From: Sphingomonas hankookensis | GTDB lineage: Bacteria > Pseudomonadota > Alphaproteobacteria > Sphingomonadales > Sphingomonadaceae | DNA: 64,000 nt | Assembly: GCF_001619955.1 (NCBI RefSeq) | Contig: NZ_LQQO01000002.1 | Span: forward strand, 1-64,000 | Direction: 5' to 3' | Shown: piece after piece, positions 7,591 through 16,106 of the stretch | Layout: each line of letters begins with the position of its first letter | Position numbering within the stretch: position 1 is the first letter of the stretch | The notes under the pieces: model-generated | What the model was told of the DNA's origin: nothing | What the model saw: the letters and a program-made list of their open reading frames with translations, nothing else | Databases searched by the model: none | Translations under genes and position numbers: made by a program

Positions 7591-8265
7591 ATGACCACCA
7601 CCGCCATCCAGAACATCCCGACGGTAAAGGGCGCGAACGACGCCGCGGCGAAGGCGAAACTGGGCCAGCGCTCGCTGGGCCAGGACGATTTCCTGCGGCT
7701 GATGACCGCACAGCTGCAATATCAGGACCCGTTCAACCCGACCGACAACGGCCAGATGGTCGCGCAGATGGCGCAGATGTCGTCGCTGTCGGGCATTACC
7801 GAAATGAGTTCGACCCTGAAGACGCTGTCCGCCCGCCTGGCCGGCAGCGGTGCGAGCGACGCGGTGTCGTGGATCGGCAAGGCCGTCCTGACCGACAGCG
7901 CGACCGCCACCGCCGATACCAAGGGCAATGTCACCGGTGCGGTCGAGCTCGATGGCGACGCCGCGCAGGTGAAGGTCGAGATTCGCGATGCCAACGGCAA
8001 TCTCGCCCGTGCCGTGTCGCTGGGTGCGCAGCCTACCGGCATGGTCGATTACCAGTGGGACGGAAAGACCGAGGACGGCAGCGCCGCCGGCGCCGGCCCC
8101 TACACGATCAGCGTCGCGGCCAGCGATGCCAGCGGACAGGTGGTGAAGGCTCGCAACCTTGCCTGGGCCGGGGTCTCCTCCGTCATGCCCAATGGCGGAA
8201 AACCGATGCTGACGCTGTCCGACGGTCAGCAGGTGCTGGCCGATACCGTTCGCAAGATCGCCTGA
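7591..8265 (+). CDS. flgD: flagellar hook assembly scaffold FlgD
   Basis: Hook cap that guides FlgE polymerisation and leaves the finished structure. The 224-residue product carries the conserved N-terminal motif DFLRLMTAQLQYQDPFNPTD (about residues 32-51), a MSSLSGITEMS segment, and a C-terminal FlgD Ig-like/Tudor region (VEIRDANGNLARAV, WDGKTEDG). Length is normal. It lies tightly between flgC and flgE, with 42 bases before flgE. Confidence 0.93.
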   Translation: MTTTAIQNIPTVKGANDAAAKAKLGQRSLGQDDFLRLMTAQLQYQDPFNPTDNGQMVAQMAQMSSLSGITEMSSTLKTLSARLAGSGASDAVSWIGKAVLTDSATATADTKGNVTGAVELDGDAAQVKVEIRDANGNLARAVSLGAQPTGMVDYQWDGKTEDGSAAGAGPYTISVAASDASGQVVKARNLAWAGVSSVMPNGGKPMLTLSDGQQVLADTVRKIA

Positions 8266-8307
8266 AATTCCAACCCTTTCATCTGAATTTTCGCAGGAGC
8301 AAATCCC

Positions 8308-9615
8308 ATGTCCTTCTACACTTCGCTCTCCGGTCTGAAGGCTTCGCAGGTCGACATGGCGTCGATCTCGCACAACCTCGCCAACGTCGGCACCACCGGC
8401 TTCAAGAAGAGCCGCGCCGAATTCGCCGACGTGATCGCGTCCAACCTGTCGGTCGCGCCGACGCAAATGGTCGGGTCGGGTACCGTGGTGAAGGGCAACC
8501 GCCAGCAGTTCGGCGAAGGCAACCTCGTCCAGTCGTCCTCGTCGCTCGACATCGCGATCGCCGGCGACGGCTTCTTCGCGCTGAAGCCCGATCCCACGAA
8601 GGACGGCCTGACCTTCACCCGCAACGGCTCGCTGCGCGTCGATTCGAACCAGTTCGTCACCGATGCGCAGGGCGCGCGGCTGCAGGTCTATCCGGTCGAC
8701 GGGTCGGGCAACGTCGTGTCGACCACCCGCGATTCGCTGGCCGACCTCGTGTTGTTCGAAACCTCGGGCAAGCCGACCGGCACCGAGGATGTGAAGCTCG
8801 GCCTCAACATGAACGCCCGCTCGGTCAAGCCGACGACGACCCCGTTCAACCGCTTCGATTCGACCAGCTACAACGAAGCGGTGACCACGACCGTCTATGA
8901 CGGCGCCGGCAACCCGATGACCATGACCACCTATATGGTCCGCACCACCGCGCCGCAGGCGGACCCGACCGATCTGTCGAGCACCTGGGAAGCCTATAGC
9001 TTCGTCGGCGACAAGGCGATGGAAGTGGGCGGCACGCCTGCGACCGGCACGACCCCGGCGGTGCCGGGAACGCAGGCGGTGACGATCACCTTCGATGCCA
9101 CCGGCAAGTTCACCACCCCGGTCGCGACGACCTTCGACTCGTTCATGCCGGCCAGCGGCGTGGCGCAGCAGCAGATCAAGCTGACCTTCCCGACCACCAC
9201 CGTCGCGACGACCAAGCCGTTCAAGCTGGAAACGCAGCAGCAGGACGGCGTCGCCGTCGGCCGGTTGCAGGGCGTGACGATTAACGAAAAAGGTATCGTC
9301 ACCGCCAGCTATTCGAACGGCGATACCAAGGCGCTGGGCCAGGTCGCGATCGTCAACTTCTCGAACTCGGCCGGTCTGCGCCAGATGGGCAACAGCAACT
9401 GGCAGGCGACCGGCCTGTCGGGCGACCCCAGCTTCGCCAGCTCGGGCGAAAACGGCGCGGGTTCGCTGATGTCGGGCATGATCGAAGGGTCGAACGTCGA
9501 CATCACCGAGGAACTGGTCAGCCTGATCGCCGCACAGCGCAACTTCCAGGCGAACTCGAAGGCGCTCGACACCTCGAACCAGATCACGCGGTCGATCCTC
9601 GATCTGCGTGCGTAA
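8308..9615 (+). CDS. flgE: flagellar hook protein FlgE
   Basis: Main subunit of the flagellar hook. The 435-residue product has the rod/hook N-terminal motif SHNLANVGTTGFKKSRAEF (residues 19-37), the FlgE segment IAIAGDGFFAL near residues 82-92, a Thr-rich variable domain at about 200-300, and the C-terminal motif AAQRNFQANSKALDTSNQ. A good ribosome site (GCAGGAG) lies 10 bases before the ATG. It ends the first promoter block; a nested palindrome and a second sigma-54 promoter follow before flgF. Confidence 0.95.
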   Translation: MSFYTSLSGLKASQVDMASISHNLANVGTTGFKKSRAEFADVIASNLSVAPTQMVGSGTVVKGNRQQFGEGNLVQSSSSLDIAIAGDGFFALKPDPTKDGLTFTRNGSLRVDSNQFVTDAQGARLQVYPVDGSGNVVSTTRDSLADLVLFETSGKPTGTEDVKLGLNMNARSVKPTTTPFNRFDSTSYNEAVTTTVYDGAGNPMTMTTYMVRTTAPQADPTDLSSTWEAYSFVGDKAMEVGGTPATGTTPAVPGTQAVTITFDATGKFTTPVATTFDSFMPASGVAQQQIKLTFPTTTVATTKPFKLETQQQDGVAVGRLQGVTINEKGIVTASYSNGDTKALGQVAIVNFSNSAGLRQMGNSNWQATGLSGDPSFASSGENGAGSLMSGMIEGSNVDITEELVSLIAAQRNFQANSKALDTSNQITRSILDLRA

Positions 9616-9618
9616 TAA

Positions 9619-9767
9619 GGCTGTTTGAAAACGCGCGAAAGAGCGCGTTTTGAGGCGGCACCAGCCCGCTCCCCCACCCGACCACCCATCGAGGATACCG
9701 TGTGGGTGGCCGGGTGGGGGAGCGGGCTGGTGCCGCAAAATGCGTCTCGACGCATTTTCGAACAGGC
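9619..9767. repeat. nested palindromic element between flgE and flgF
   Basis: A ~149-bp inverted repeat. Outer ends GGCTGTTTGAAAA and TTTTCGAACAGGC are nearly complementary. Each is followed by its own small hairpin (AAAACGCGC/GCGCGTTTT and AAAATGCG/CGCATTTT). The inner arms at about 9653-9688 and 9704-9736 are nearly perfect and rich in C or G. The shape suggests a MITE-like insertion or a strong transcript hairpin; no ORF lies inside. Confidence 0.75.
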
Positions 9768-9781
9768 ATAACCCATGAAAC

Positions 9782-9797
9782 TGGCATGACCCTTGCT
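9782..9797 (+). promoter_or_regulatory. sigma-54 promoter for flgF and downstream genes
   Basis: TGGCATGACCCTTGCT matches the sigma-54 consensus with one change in the -24 box. Predicted start is near 9808, and GGGAGG at 9818-9823 is correctly placed for the ATG at 9829. Confidence 0.72.
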
Positions 9798-9828
9798 GTG
9801 TAGCGAGGGTCATACTTGGGAGGTTTCG

Positions 9829-10581
9829 ATGGACCGGCTGGTCTATACCGCAATGTCGGGGTTGCGCGGCCACATGGCGTCGCAGGCGACGATCGCGAAC
9901 AACATCGCGAACGCCTCGACCATCGGGTATCGCGCGGACAAGGTCGATTTCGAACAGTTGTTGCTGAAGGGCAAGAACGGCGAACTCGAATCCCGCTCGC
10001 CCTCGTCAGAGGAAGTGCGCGACATGGACCGGCGGGCCGGCGCGATCCTCGCGACCGGCCGCCCGCTCGACATCGCGATGGAAGGCGACAGCTGGATGGC
10101 GGTGCAGGCGCTGGACGGCACCGAAGCCTATACCCGCCGCGGCGACCTGCAGGTTTCTGCCGCCGGCACGCTGGAAACCGGCGATCGCTTGCCGGTCATG
10201 GGCGCGACCGGGCCGATCACCGTGCCGCCCTACCAGGCGATTTCCGTCACCGCCGATGGCCGGGTGATGATCGTGCCGCAGGGCGCACCCGCCGGCACGC
10301 CGGACCAGGAAATCGGCCAGATCAAGCTGGCGAGCACGGCGGGCAGCCAGACGGTCAAGGGTATCGACAATCTGCTGCACGTCCGCGGCGGCGGCGTCCT
10401 GCCCGGCGACATGACCGCCAAGGTCCGTTCGGGTTCGCTCGAACAGTCGAACGTCAACATGACGCAGGCGCTGGTCGACATGATCGAGAACCAGCGGTCG
10501 TACGAAGTGCAGGCGGGCATGCTGAAGCAGGCGAAGGAGATGGATGAATCCTCCGCCAACCTGATGCGCGTCCAGAGTTAA
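9829..10581 (+). CDS. flgF: flagellar proximal rod protein FlgF
   Basis: Rod protein between FlgC and FlgG. The 250-residue product begins MDRLVYTAMSGL and has the motif NNIANASTIGYRADKVDF, a DIAMEGDSWMAVQ segment near residue 83, and the C-terminal motif MIENQRSYEVQAGMLKQ. ATG 9829 is chosen over an upstream ATG (9793) because of GGGAGG directly before it and the sigma-54 start at about 9808. Size and motifs separate it from FlgG, whose gene follows after 12 bases. Confidence 0.92.
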   Translation: MDRLVYTAMSGLRGHMASQATIANNIANASTIGYRADKVDFEQLLLKGKNGELESRSPSSEEVRDMDRRAGAILATGRPLDIAMEGDSWMAVQALDGTEAYTRRGDLQVSAAGTLETGDRLPVMGATGPITVPPYQAISVTADGRVMIVPQGAPAGTPDQEIGQIKLASTAGSQTVKGIDNLLHVRGGGVLPGDMTAKVRSGSLEQSNVNMTQALVDMIENQRSYEVQAGMLKQAKEMDESSANLMRVQS

Positions 10582-10593
10582 GGAGAAGACACG

Positions 10594-11382
10594 ATGGCCA
10601 ATGCCGCACTCCATATCGCCCGCACCGGGCTGGACGCGCAGGACACGCGCATGCGTGTCATCTCGAACAACCTGGCGAACGTCAACACGACCGGGTTCAA
10701 GCGCGACCGCGCCTCGTTCGAGGCGCTGAGCTACCAGATCGTGACTGCACAGGGCGCCGCCTCGACCGCGGAATCGCGCTATGCCACCGGCCTGAACCTC
10801 GGCACCGGCGTCAAGATCCAGGGCACCGCCAGCATCCAGACGCAGGGATCGCTGTCGTCGACCGGCAACACGCTCGACATGGCACTCGAAGGCGACGGCT
10901 TCTTCCAGGTGCAGCTGCCCGGCGGCCAGCTCGGCTATACCCGCGCCGGCAATTTCAGCCGCTCGCCAGAGGGCATGCTGGTCACGACCGAGGGTTATCA
11001 GGTGATGCCCGGCATCACCCTGCCCGAGGGGGCGACCTCGATCACCATTGGCGGTGACGGCACGGTCAGCGCGACGATCCCGAACCAGACCGAAGCGACG
11101 CCGATCGGCCAGATCCAGGTGTCGACCTTCGCCAATCCGGCCGGTTTGCAGCCGATCGGCGACAATTTCCTGATCGAAACCGGTGCATCGGGTGCGGTGC
11201 AGACCGGCGTCGCCGGCCTCGATGGCCGGGCTCGCATCCGCCAGGGGATGCTGGAGGGTTCGAACGTCAACGTCGTCGAGGAACTCGTCGACATGATCGA
11301 GACGCAGCGCGCCTATGAGGTCAATTCGAAGATGATCTCGGCCACCGACGAGATGCTGAAATATGTCAACCAGAACATCTGA
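10594..11382 (+). CDS. flgG: flagellar distal rod protein FlgG
   Basis: Distal rod subunit. The 262-residue product has the N-terminal motif SNNLANVNTTGFKRDRASFE, the diagnostic segment GNTLDMALEGDGFFQVQLPGG, and the C-terminal EELVDMIETQRAYEVNSKMI. Length matches FlgG exactly. AAGGAGAAG precedes the ATG. The 3' end overlaps the start of flgH by 20 bases. Confidence 0.95.
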   Translation: MANAALHIARTGLDAQDTRMRVISNNLANVNTTGFKRDRASFEALSYQIVTAQGAASTAESRYATGLNLGTGVKIQGTASIQTQGSLSSTGNTLDMALEGDGFFQVQLPGGQLGYTRAGNFSRSPEGMLVTTEGYQVMPGITLPEGATSITIGGDGTVSATIPNQTEATPIGQIQVSTFANPAGLQPIGDNFLIETGASGAVQTGVAGLDGRARIRQGMLEGSNVNVVEELVDMIETQRAYEVNSKMISATDEMLKYVNQNI

Positions 11383-12052
11383 AGCCGTGCGCAGCCTCGC
11401 GCTCGCCGCGGTCGTGCTGGCGGCAATGCCGGCAACCGCCCGCCCCCTGTTCGGCAGGAAATTGCCGCCCGAGGATTATTCGGCATCGCGCCCCGCGCCG
11501 CCGGTGGCCACGGTCGTCGCGACCGGTGCGATCTTTCAGGCGGATCAGGGCTATGCCGCCCTGTACGAAGGCTGGCGCGCCAAGAAGGTCGGCGACCCGC
11601 TGACGATCGTGCTGGTCGAACGCACCAGCGCGTCCAAGTCGGCCGGTTCGAAGCTGGACAGCGGCGGCGGCTTCGGCATCACGCCGCCATCGGTCGGGCC
11701 GCTGTCGTTCGACCCGAACATCGCGTCGGCATCGGGCAAGCGCAACTTCAACGGCGGCGGATCGGCCGACCAGACGAACGCGCTGTCGGGCGAACTGTCG
11801 GTGACGATCGCCGAAGTCTATCCTAACGGCACGATGCTGGTGCAGGGCCGCAAGCAGGTGACGCTCAATCGCGGGGACGAATTCGTCGCGATCAGGGGCA
11901 TCGTCCGCATGGCCGATGTCGATGCCAACAACCGCGTGCCGTCGACCCGCGTCGCCGATGCCCGCATTTCCTACACCGGCAAGGGCGATGTCGCCCGCGC
12001 CAGCCGGCAGGGGTGGCTCAGCCGCTTCTTCCAGGTCGTCAGCCCGTTCTAG
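11363..12052 (+). CDS. flgH: flagellar L-ring protein FlgH, no lipobox seen
   Basis: Outer-membrane L-ring subunit. The 229-residue product carries FlgH motifs (GDPLTIVLVERTSASKSAGS near residue 73, SGELSVTIAEVYPNGTMLVQG, VADARISYTGKG, ending SRFFQVVSPF). FlgH is normally a lipoprotein, but the N-terminal hydrophobic stretch SLALAAVVLAAMPATA has no Cys after it, so it looks like a standard signal peptide cleaved at ATA. Start at ATG 11363 overlaps flgG; a GTG at 11387 would give a more usual signal peptide. Confidence 0.88.
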   Translation: MSTRTSEAVRSLALAAVVLAAMPATARPLFGRKLPPEDYSASRPAPPVATVVATGAIFQADQGYAALYEGWRAKKVGDPLTIVLVERTSASKSAGSKLDSGGGFGITPPSVGPLSFDPNIASASGKRNFNGGGSADQTNALSGELSVTIAEVYPNGTMLVQGRKQVTLNRGDEFVAIRGIVRMADVDANNRVPSTRVADARISYTGKGDVARASRQGWLSRFFQVVSPF

Positions 12053-12060
12053 GACAGCCC

Positions 12061-13155
12061 ATGCGCCTCCTATTCGCCATCCTCGCCGCCGCCTTCCTGA
12101 TGGTCCAGCCCGCTTCGGCGGAACGGGTCAAGGACCTCGGCCGCTTCCAGGGCATCCGGTCCAACCAGCTGACCGGCTATGGCATCGTCGTCGGGCTTCC
12201 CGGCACCGGTGACGACAATCTCGAATACACCGTACAGTCGGTGAAGGCGATCACGTCGCGCATGGGGCTGCAACTGCCGCAGGGGATCAACCCGGGGCTG
12301 AAGAATGCCGCGGTGGTGATGATCACCGCCGAACTGCCCGCCTTCGCCAAGCCCGGCCAGCGGATCGACGTCACCGTCGCCTCGATGGGCAAGGCCAAGT
12401 CGCTACGCGGCGGTGCGCTGGTGATGACCCCGCTGATGGGTGCCGACGGGCAGATTTATGCGATGGCGCAGGGCAATCTCGCGGTCGGCGGTCTGGGTGC
12501 CGAAGGCGCCGACGGGTCGAAGATCGTAGTCAACATCCCCTCGACCGGTCGCATCCCCGACGGGGCGACGGTCGAACGCACGGTCGACACTGGCTTCGCC
12601 ACCGCGCCGACGCTGACCTTCAACCTGGCGCAGGCCGACTTCACGACGGCGCAGAATGTCGCGAGCGCGATCAACCGCCGCTTCGGCGCCGGCACCGCGA
12701 CCGCGATCGACGCGGTATCGGTGGCGATGCGCGCGGCGCCGGGTGCCGATACCCGGTCGATGCTGATGAGCGAGGTCGAGAATCTTCCGGTCCAGCCGGC
12801 CGAAACGGCGGCACGCGTCATCGTCAACGCCCGTACCGGGACGATCGTCATCAGCTCTGCAGTCCGGCTGGCGCCATCCGCGGTCACGCATGGCAAGCTG
12901 ACCGTGAAGATCGACGAGAACCAGCGCGTCAGCCAGCCCGCGCCGCTGAGCCAGGGTCAGACCGCGCTCGAACAGAAGAGCGGTGTGACCGTCGAGCAGG
13001 AAGTCAAGCCGATGTTCCTGCTGGCACCCGGACCGCAGCTCGCCGACGTCGTGAAGGCGATCAACGCGATCGGCGCGTCGCCGGCCGATCTGGTCGCGAT
13101 CCTCGAGGCGCTCAAGGAGTCGGGTGCCCTGAAGGCCGAGCTGGTGGTCCTGTGA
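12061..13155 (+). CDS. flgI: flagellar P-ring protein FlgI
   Basis: Periplasmic P-ring subunit around the rod. The 364-residue product has a signal peptide (about residues 1-20, ending PASA), then ERVKDLGRFQGIRSNQLTGYG and LPGTGDD, both strong FlgI motifs, VTVASMGKAKSLRGG near residue 105, and a C-terminal ALKESGALKAELVVL. Length is typical. ATG 12061 is chosen because it starts the signal peptide; 48 extra bases upstream would add a hydrophilic extension inside flgH. The stop overlaps flgJ as GTGA. Confidence 0.95.
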   Translation: MRLLFAILAAAFLMVQPASAERVKDLGRFQGIRSNQLTGYGIVVGLPGTGDDNLEYTVQSVKAITSRMGLQLPQGINPGLKNAAVVMITAELPAFAKPGQRIDVTVASMGKAKSLRGGALVMTPLMGADGQIYAMAQGNLAVGGLGAEGADGSKIVVNIPSTGRIPDGATVERTVDTGFATAPTLTFNLAQADFTTAQNVASAINRRFGAGTATAIDAVSVAMRAAPGADTRSMLMSEVENLPVQPAETAARVIVNARTGTIVISSAVRLAPSAVTHGKLTVKIDENQRVSQPAPLSQGQTALEQKSGVTVEQEVKPMFLLAPGPQLADVVKAINAIGASPADLVAILEALKESGALKAELVVL

Positions 13156-13511
13156 GCGTGATCGGCGCGACGACCGGCATCGGGGTCGACACCAGCCGCC
13201 TGGGCACCGACAGGAACCTGAAGGCCGCAGGCGAACGGTTCGAAGCGGTCTTCACCGGCATGATGCTGAAATCCATGCGGCAGGCGAAGCTCGCCGACGG
13301 CCTGTTCGAGAACAAGGCCGGTACCCAGTTCCGCGACATGTGGGACCAGAAGCTCGCCGAGAACATGGCGGTGACGACGCCGATGGGGATCGGGAAGGCG
13401 ATGACCGAGTTTCTCGCGAAGGCAAACAAGGTTACCGAGGCGGATACCGTCAATTCGACGCAAGCCGCACCGCAATCTGCCGTTAACCCCTCTGAAGGGA
13501 AGAGCGGATGA
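13152..13511 (+). CDS. flgJ: rod-capping protein FlgJ, rod-binding domain only
   Basis: Rod assembly cap. The 119-residue product contains only the FlgJ N-terminal rod-binding domain (FEAVFTGMMLKSMRQAKLADGLFENKAGTQFRDM split over residues 31-63; MGIGKAMTEFLAKA). Enterobacterial FlgJ has a muramidase domain of about 150 further residues, which is absent here as in other alphaproteobacteria. GTG start at 13152 overlaps the flgI stop; flgK begins 4 bases before its end. The separate SLT protein at 2918 probably does the wall cutting. Confidence 0.85.
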   Translation: MSVIGATTGIGVDTSRLGTDRNLKAAGERFEAVFTGMMLKSMRQAKLADGLFENKAGTQFRDMWDQKLAENMAVTTPMGIGKAMTEFLAKANKVTEADTVNSTQAAPQSAVNPSEGKSG

Positions 13512-14845
13512 GCGACCTGCTGTCGATCGGGGCGAGCGGCGTCAGGGCCTATCAGTCGGCGCTGACCACCACGTCGGATAACATCGCGAACGCCGGCACC
13601 CCCGGCTATGTGCGCCGCACGACCACGCTCGCCGAAATCGGCGTGGGGTCGTCGGTGCAGCTGACCGGCAGCGGCGTGACCGTTGCCGGCATCGCGCGTT
13701 CCGCCGATGCCTTCCGATCGGCGGATGTCCGCCAGACGACCTCCGACGTGTCGCGCAGCGATGGCGGCATCGTATGGATGGAACGGATCGAGGATGCGCT
13801 GGGCAGCCGCGCGCTGACCACGCGCATGACCTCGTTCTTCAACGCCGCGACGACCCTGTCGTCCGACCCCTCGGCCGATGCACCGCGCCAGGCGATGATG
13901 GAGGAGGCCGAAAGCGTCGCTCAGTCCTTTTCCGGCACGATCAAGGCGCTGGACGATGCGGCGACCAATCTCGACGCGATGGCCGGCAACGTCGCCGAAA
14001 AGCTTTCGAACAACGCCGCCGCCCTTGCCCGCATCAACGACGGGCTGGCACGCGTCGCGCGCGGATCGGTCGGCGAGGCGCAGCTGCTCGACCAGCGCGA
14101 CCGGACGCTCGACGAAATGAGCGAGATGATCGACATCGACGTCCAGTTCGATCCGGTCGGCCGCGTCACCGTCCGCGCGGGGGCGGGGGATACCCCGCCA
14201 CTGGTCCACGGCATCCAGGCATCGACCGTGCGGGTGTGGCGTGACGACGACAGCGGCGTGCCGGTCTTTGCCGCGATGCGCGACGGGAAGGAAACCGTGC
14301 TCAGCCCGCGCGGCGGAACGACGGCCGGCATGATCGACGGTGCGCAGCGTATCAAGGAAATGCGCGCCGACGTCCGCGACCTCGCGCAGAAGTTCGTCGA
14401 TGGCGTGAACGGCGCGCTGACCCAGGGCGAGGACCTCAAGGGCAATACCGGCGACGCCAACAAGATGTTCGCCATCGACGCGGATGGCCGCGTCACTCTG
14501 GCGTTCGACGATGCGAGCAGGATCGCGGCGGCACGGGTCGGCAAGGGGCCGCGCGACAGCGGCAACCTGGGCATATTGGCCGAGGCACGGCGCGCGGGTG
14601 CCTGGGAAACGCAGCTGGTCGCGTTGCAGTCGAGCAACGGGTCGGCGCTGGCCGCGCGCAAGACCGTGGCGGAGGCGCAGGGGTCGATCCGCGATTCCGC
14701 GATCGATGCCCGCGACATGTCGGCGGGCGTCAATCTCGATCAGGAAGCGGTCAACCTGATGAAGTTCCAGCAGGCGTACCAGGCGTCCAGCCGCGTGATC
14801 CAGGTCGCGCGCGAGACGCTCGATGCGATTCTCGCGATCCGATAG
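13508..14845 (+). CDS. flgK: flagellar hook-filament junction protein FlgK (HAP1)
   Basis: Hook-associated protein 1. The 445-residue product has the N-terminal motif TTSDNIANAGTPGYVRRTTTL, DQRDRTLDEMSEMIDIDV near residue 198, and the C-terminal motif VNLDQEAVNLMKFQQAYQAS. It is at the short end of the FlgK range (about 450-600), reflecting a small variable middle domain. ATG 13508 overlaps flgJ as ATGA with GAAGGG just upstream. flgL follows after 8 bases. FlgN-like (4021) would be its export chaperone. Confidence 0.93.
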   Translation: MSDLLSIGASGVRAYQSALTTTSDNIANAGTPGYVRRTTTLAEIGVGSSVQLTGSGVTVAGIARSADAFRSADVRQTTSDVSRSDGGIVWMERIEDALGSRALTTRMTSFFNAATTLSSDPSADAPRQAMMEEAESVAQSFSGTIKALDDAATNLDAMAGNVAEKLSNNAAALARINDGLARVARGSVGEAQLLDQRDRTLDEMSEMIDIDVQFDPVGRVTVRAGAGDTPPLVHGIQASTVRVWRDDDSGVPVFAAMRDGKETVLSPRGGTTAGMIDGAQRIKEMRADVRDLAQKFVDGVNGALTQGEDLKGNTGDANKMFAIDADGRVTLAFDDASRIAAARVGKGPRDSGNLGILAEARRAGAWETQLVALQSSNGSALAARKTVAEAQGSIRDSAIDARDMSAGVNLDQEAVNLMKFQQAYQASSRVIQVARETLDAILAIR

Positions 14846-14853
14846 GACGTAGC

Positions 14854-15975
14854 ATGCAGATCTCCACCGCCAGCTTCTATAACCGCTCCGCCGCGCAGAT
14901 GTCGCGGCTGAACGCCGATCTGAACCGCTATACGAGCGAACTGGCGACGAAGAAGCTGAACGTCGCGTCGCAGGATTCGACCGCGTGGATGATGCTGGGC
15001 GGCATCAAGAAGGACGAGGCGGACGCGACGGCCTTTCGCGCCAACATTACCCTGTCGCGCGGCTTGCTGGCACAGGCCGACACGGCGCTCGGCAATGTCG
15101 ACGACCGGCTGGTCCGCGTCCGCGAACTGGCGACCCGGGCCGGCACCGAAACGCTGAACGATGCCGATCGTATGTCGATCGCGACCGAACTGGGCCAGCT
15201 GCGCGAAGGGCTGCTGGCGCTTTCCAACACGCGCGACGTGCGCGGCCATGCGATTTTCGGCGGCCTGGGCGACGTCGCCTTTGCCAAGGATGCCGACGGC
15301 GCGATCAAATATACCGGCATCGATGCGACCGGCGCGACGGTGGTCGATGTCGAATCGACGGCGCAGATCCGCATCGGCGACGCCAGCCAGATCCAGGTCG
15401 GCATCGATGGCAGCCGCGTCTTCGGCGGCGCGACCGGCGCGACCGACATCTTCAAGCTGATCGACGACCTGAAGGCGGCGATGGAAATGCCGCTGACCGC
15501 CGCCGCCGCCGAAGCCGCCGGATCGACCGGGACGGGTGGGGCCGGCGGCACGACCGGCGGGACGGGTGGCACGGCCGGAGGTACGGGCGGCACGGCCGGA
15601 GGTACGGGCGGCACCGGTGGTACGACCGGAGGTGCCGGTACGACCGACCCCGCTACCCCCGTACCGTTCGACGCGGAGGCCGCGCGCAGCAAATATGCGC
15701 TGGCGATCAGCTCGGCACTGAACAAGCTCGATTCGGCCGAGGCGCAGGTCACCGCCGCCCGCGCCGCCAACGGCGCCCGCGCGGCGCGGCTGGAGATCGA
15801 ATCGACTCAGCTGGAAACGGTCGGCATCGACCGCGAAGAGGCGCGCAGCTCGCTGGAGGACGTCGATATCGCGACGATGACGGTGCAGTTCCAGAAGACG
15901 CTGACGATCCTCAACGCGACCCAGGCGACCATCTCGAAGCTCGCGAACCTGTCGCTCTTCAACTATCTGAAGTGA
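14854..15975 (+). CDS. flgL: hook-filament junction protein FlgL (HAP3) with Gly/Thr-rich insert
   Basis: Hook-associated protein 3, flagellin-fold. The 373-residue product begins MQISTASFYNRSAAQMSRL and has flagellin-like helices (ADTALGNVDDRLVRVRELAT near residue 74) and a C terminus ending EDVDIATMTVQFQKTLTILNATQ. About residues 225-267 form a low-complexity run of Gly/Thr with GGTGG-like units encoded by near-repeats at 15530-15655, in the surface-exposed variable domain. Otherwise length and ends are normal. Last gene of the flg run; motA follows 131 bases later. Confidence 0.9.
   Translation: MQISTASFYNRSAAQMSRLNADLNRYTSELATKKLNVASQDSTAWMMLGGIKKDEADATAFRANITLSRGLLAQADTALGNVDDRLVRVRELATRAGTETLNDADRMSIATELGQLREGLLALSNTRDVRGHAIFGGLGDVAFAKDADGAIKYTGIDATGATVVDVESTAQIRIGDASQIQVGIDGSRVFGGATGATDIFKLIDDLKAAMEMPLTAAAAEAAGSTGTGGAGGTTGGTGGTAGGTGGTAGGTGGTGGTTGGAGTTDPATPVPFDAEAARSKYALAISSALNKLDSAEAQVTAARAANGARAARLEIESTQLETVGIDREEARSSLEDVDIATMTVQFQKTLTILNATQATISKLANLSLFNYLK
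15527..15656 (+). repeat. Gly/Thr-coding short tandem repeats in flgL
   Basis: Degenerate repeats of GGCACGGCCGGAGGTACGGGC-type units, with one 18-base unit duplicated exactly (around 15570-15607). They encode the low-complexity insert of FlgL and could vary in copy number by slippage. Confidence 0.7.
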
Positions 15976-16106
15976 CCGATTTGCGCCGTGCGACCCCTGA
16001 ATTCGGGCACGGTAACGATTTCTCGACGTCTCTCGCGCAAAAGGGGTTTCGTATGACGCGCCGCGACCGGCGGGGCGCCATTTAGTAACCCAGGGGCAAG
16101 CGCCAT

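Noticed and set aside
16000..16106. Sigma-54 or FliA promoter before motA
   Set aside because: Only partial matches (GGGCACGGTAACGATTTC) without the required spacing or TTGC box.
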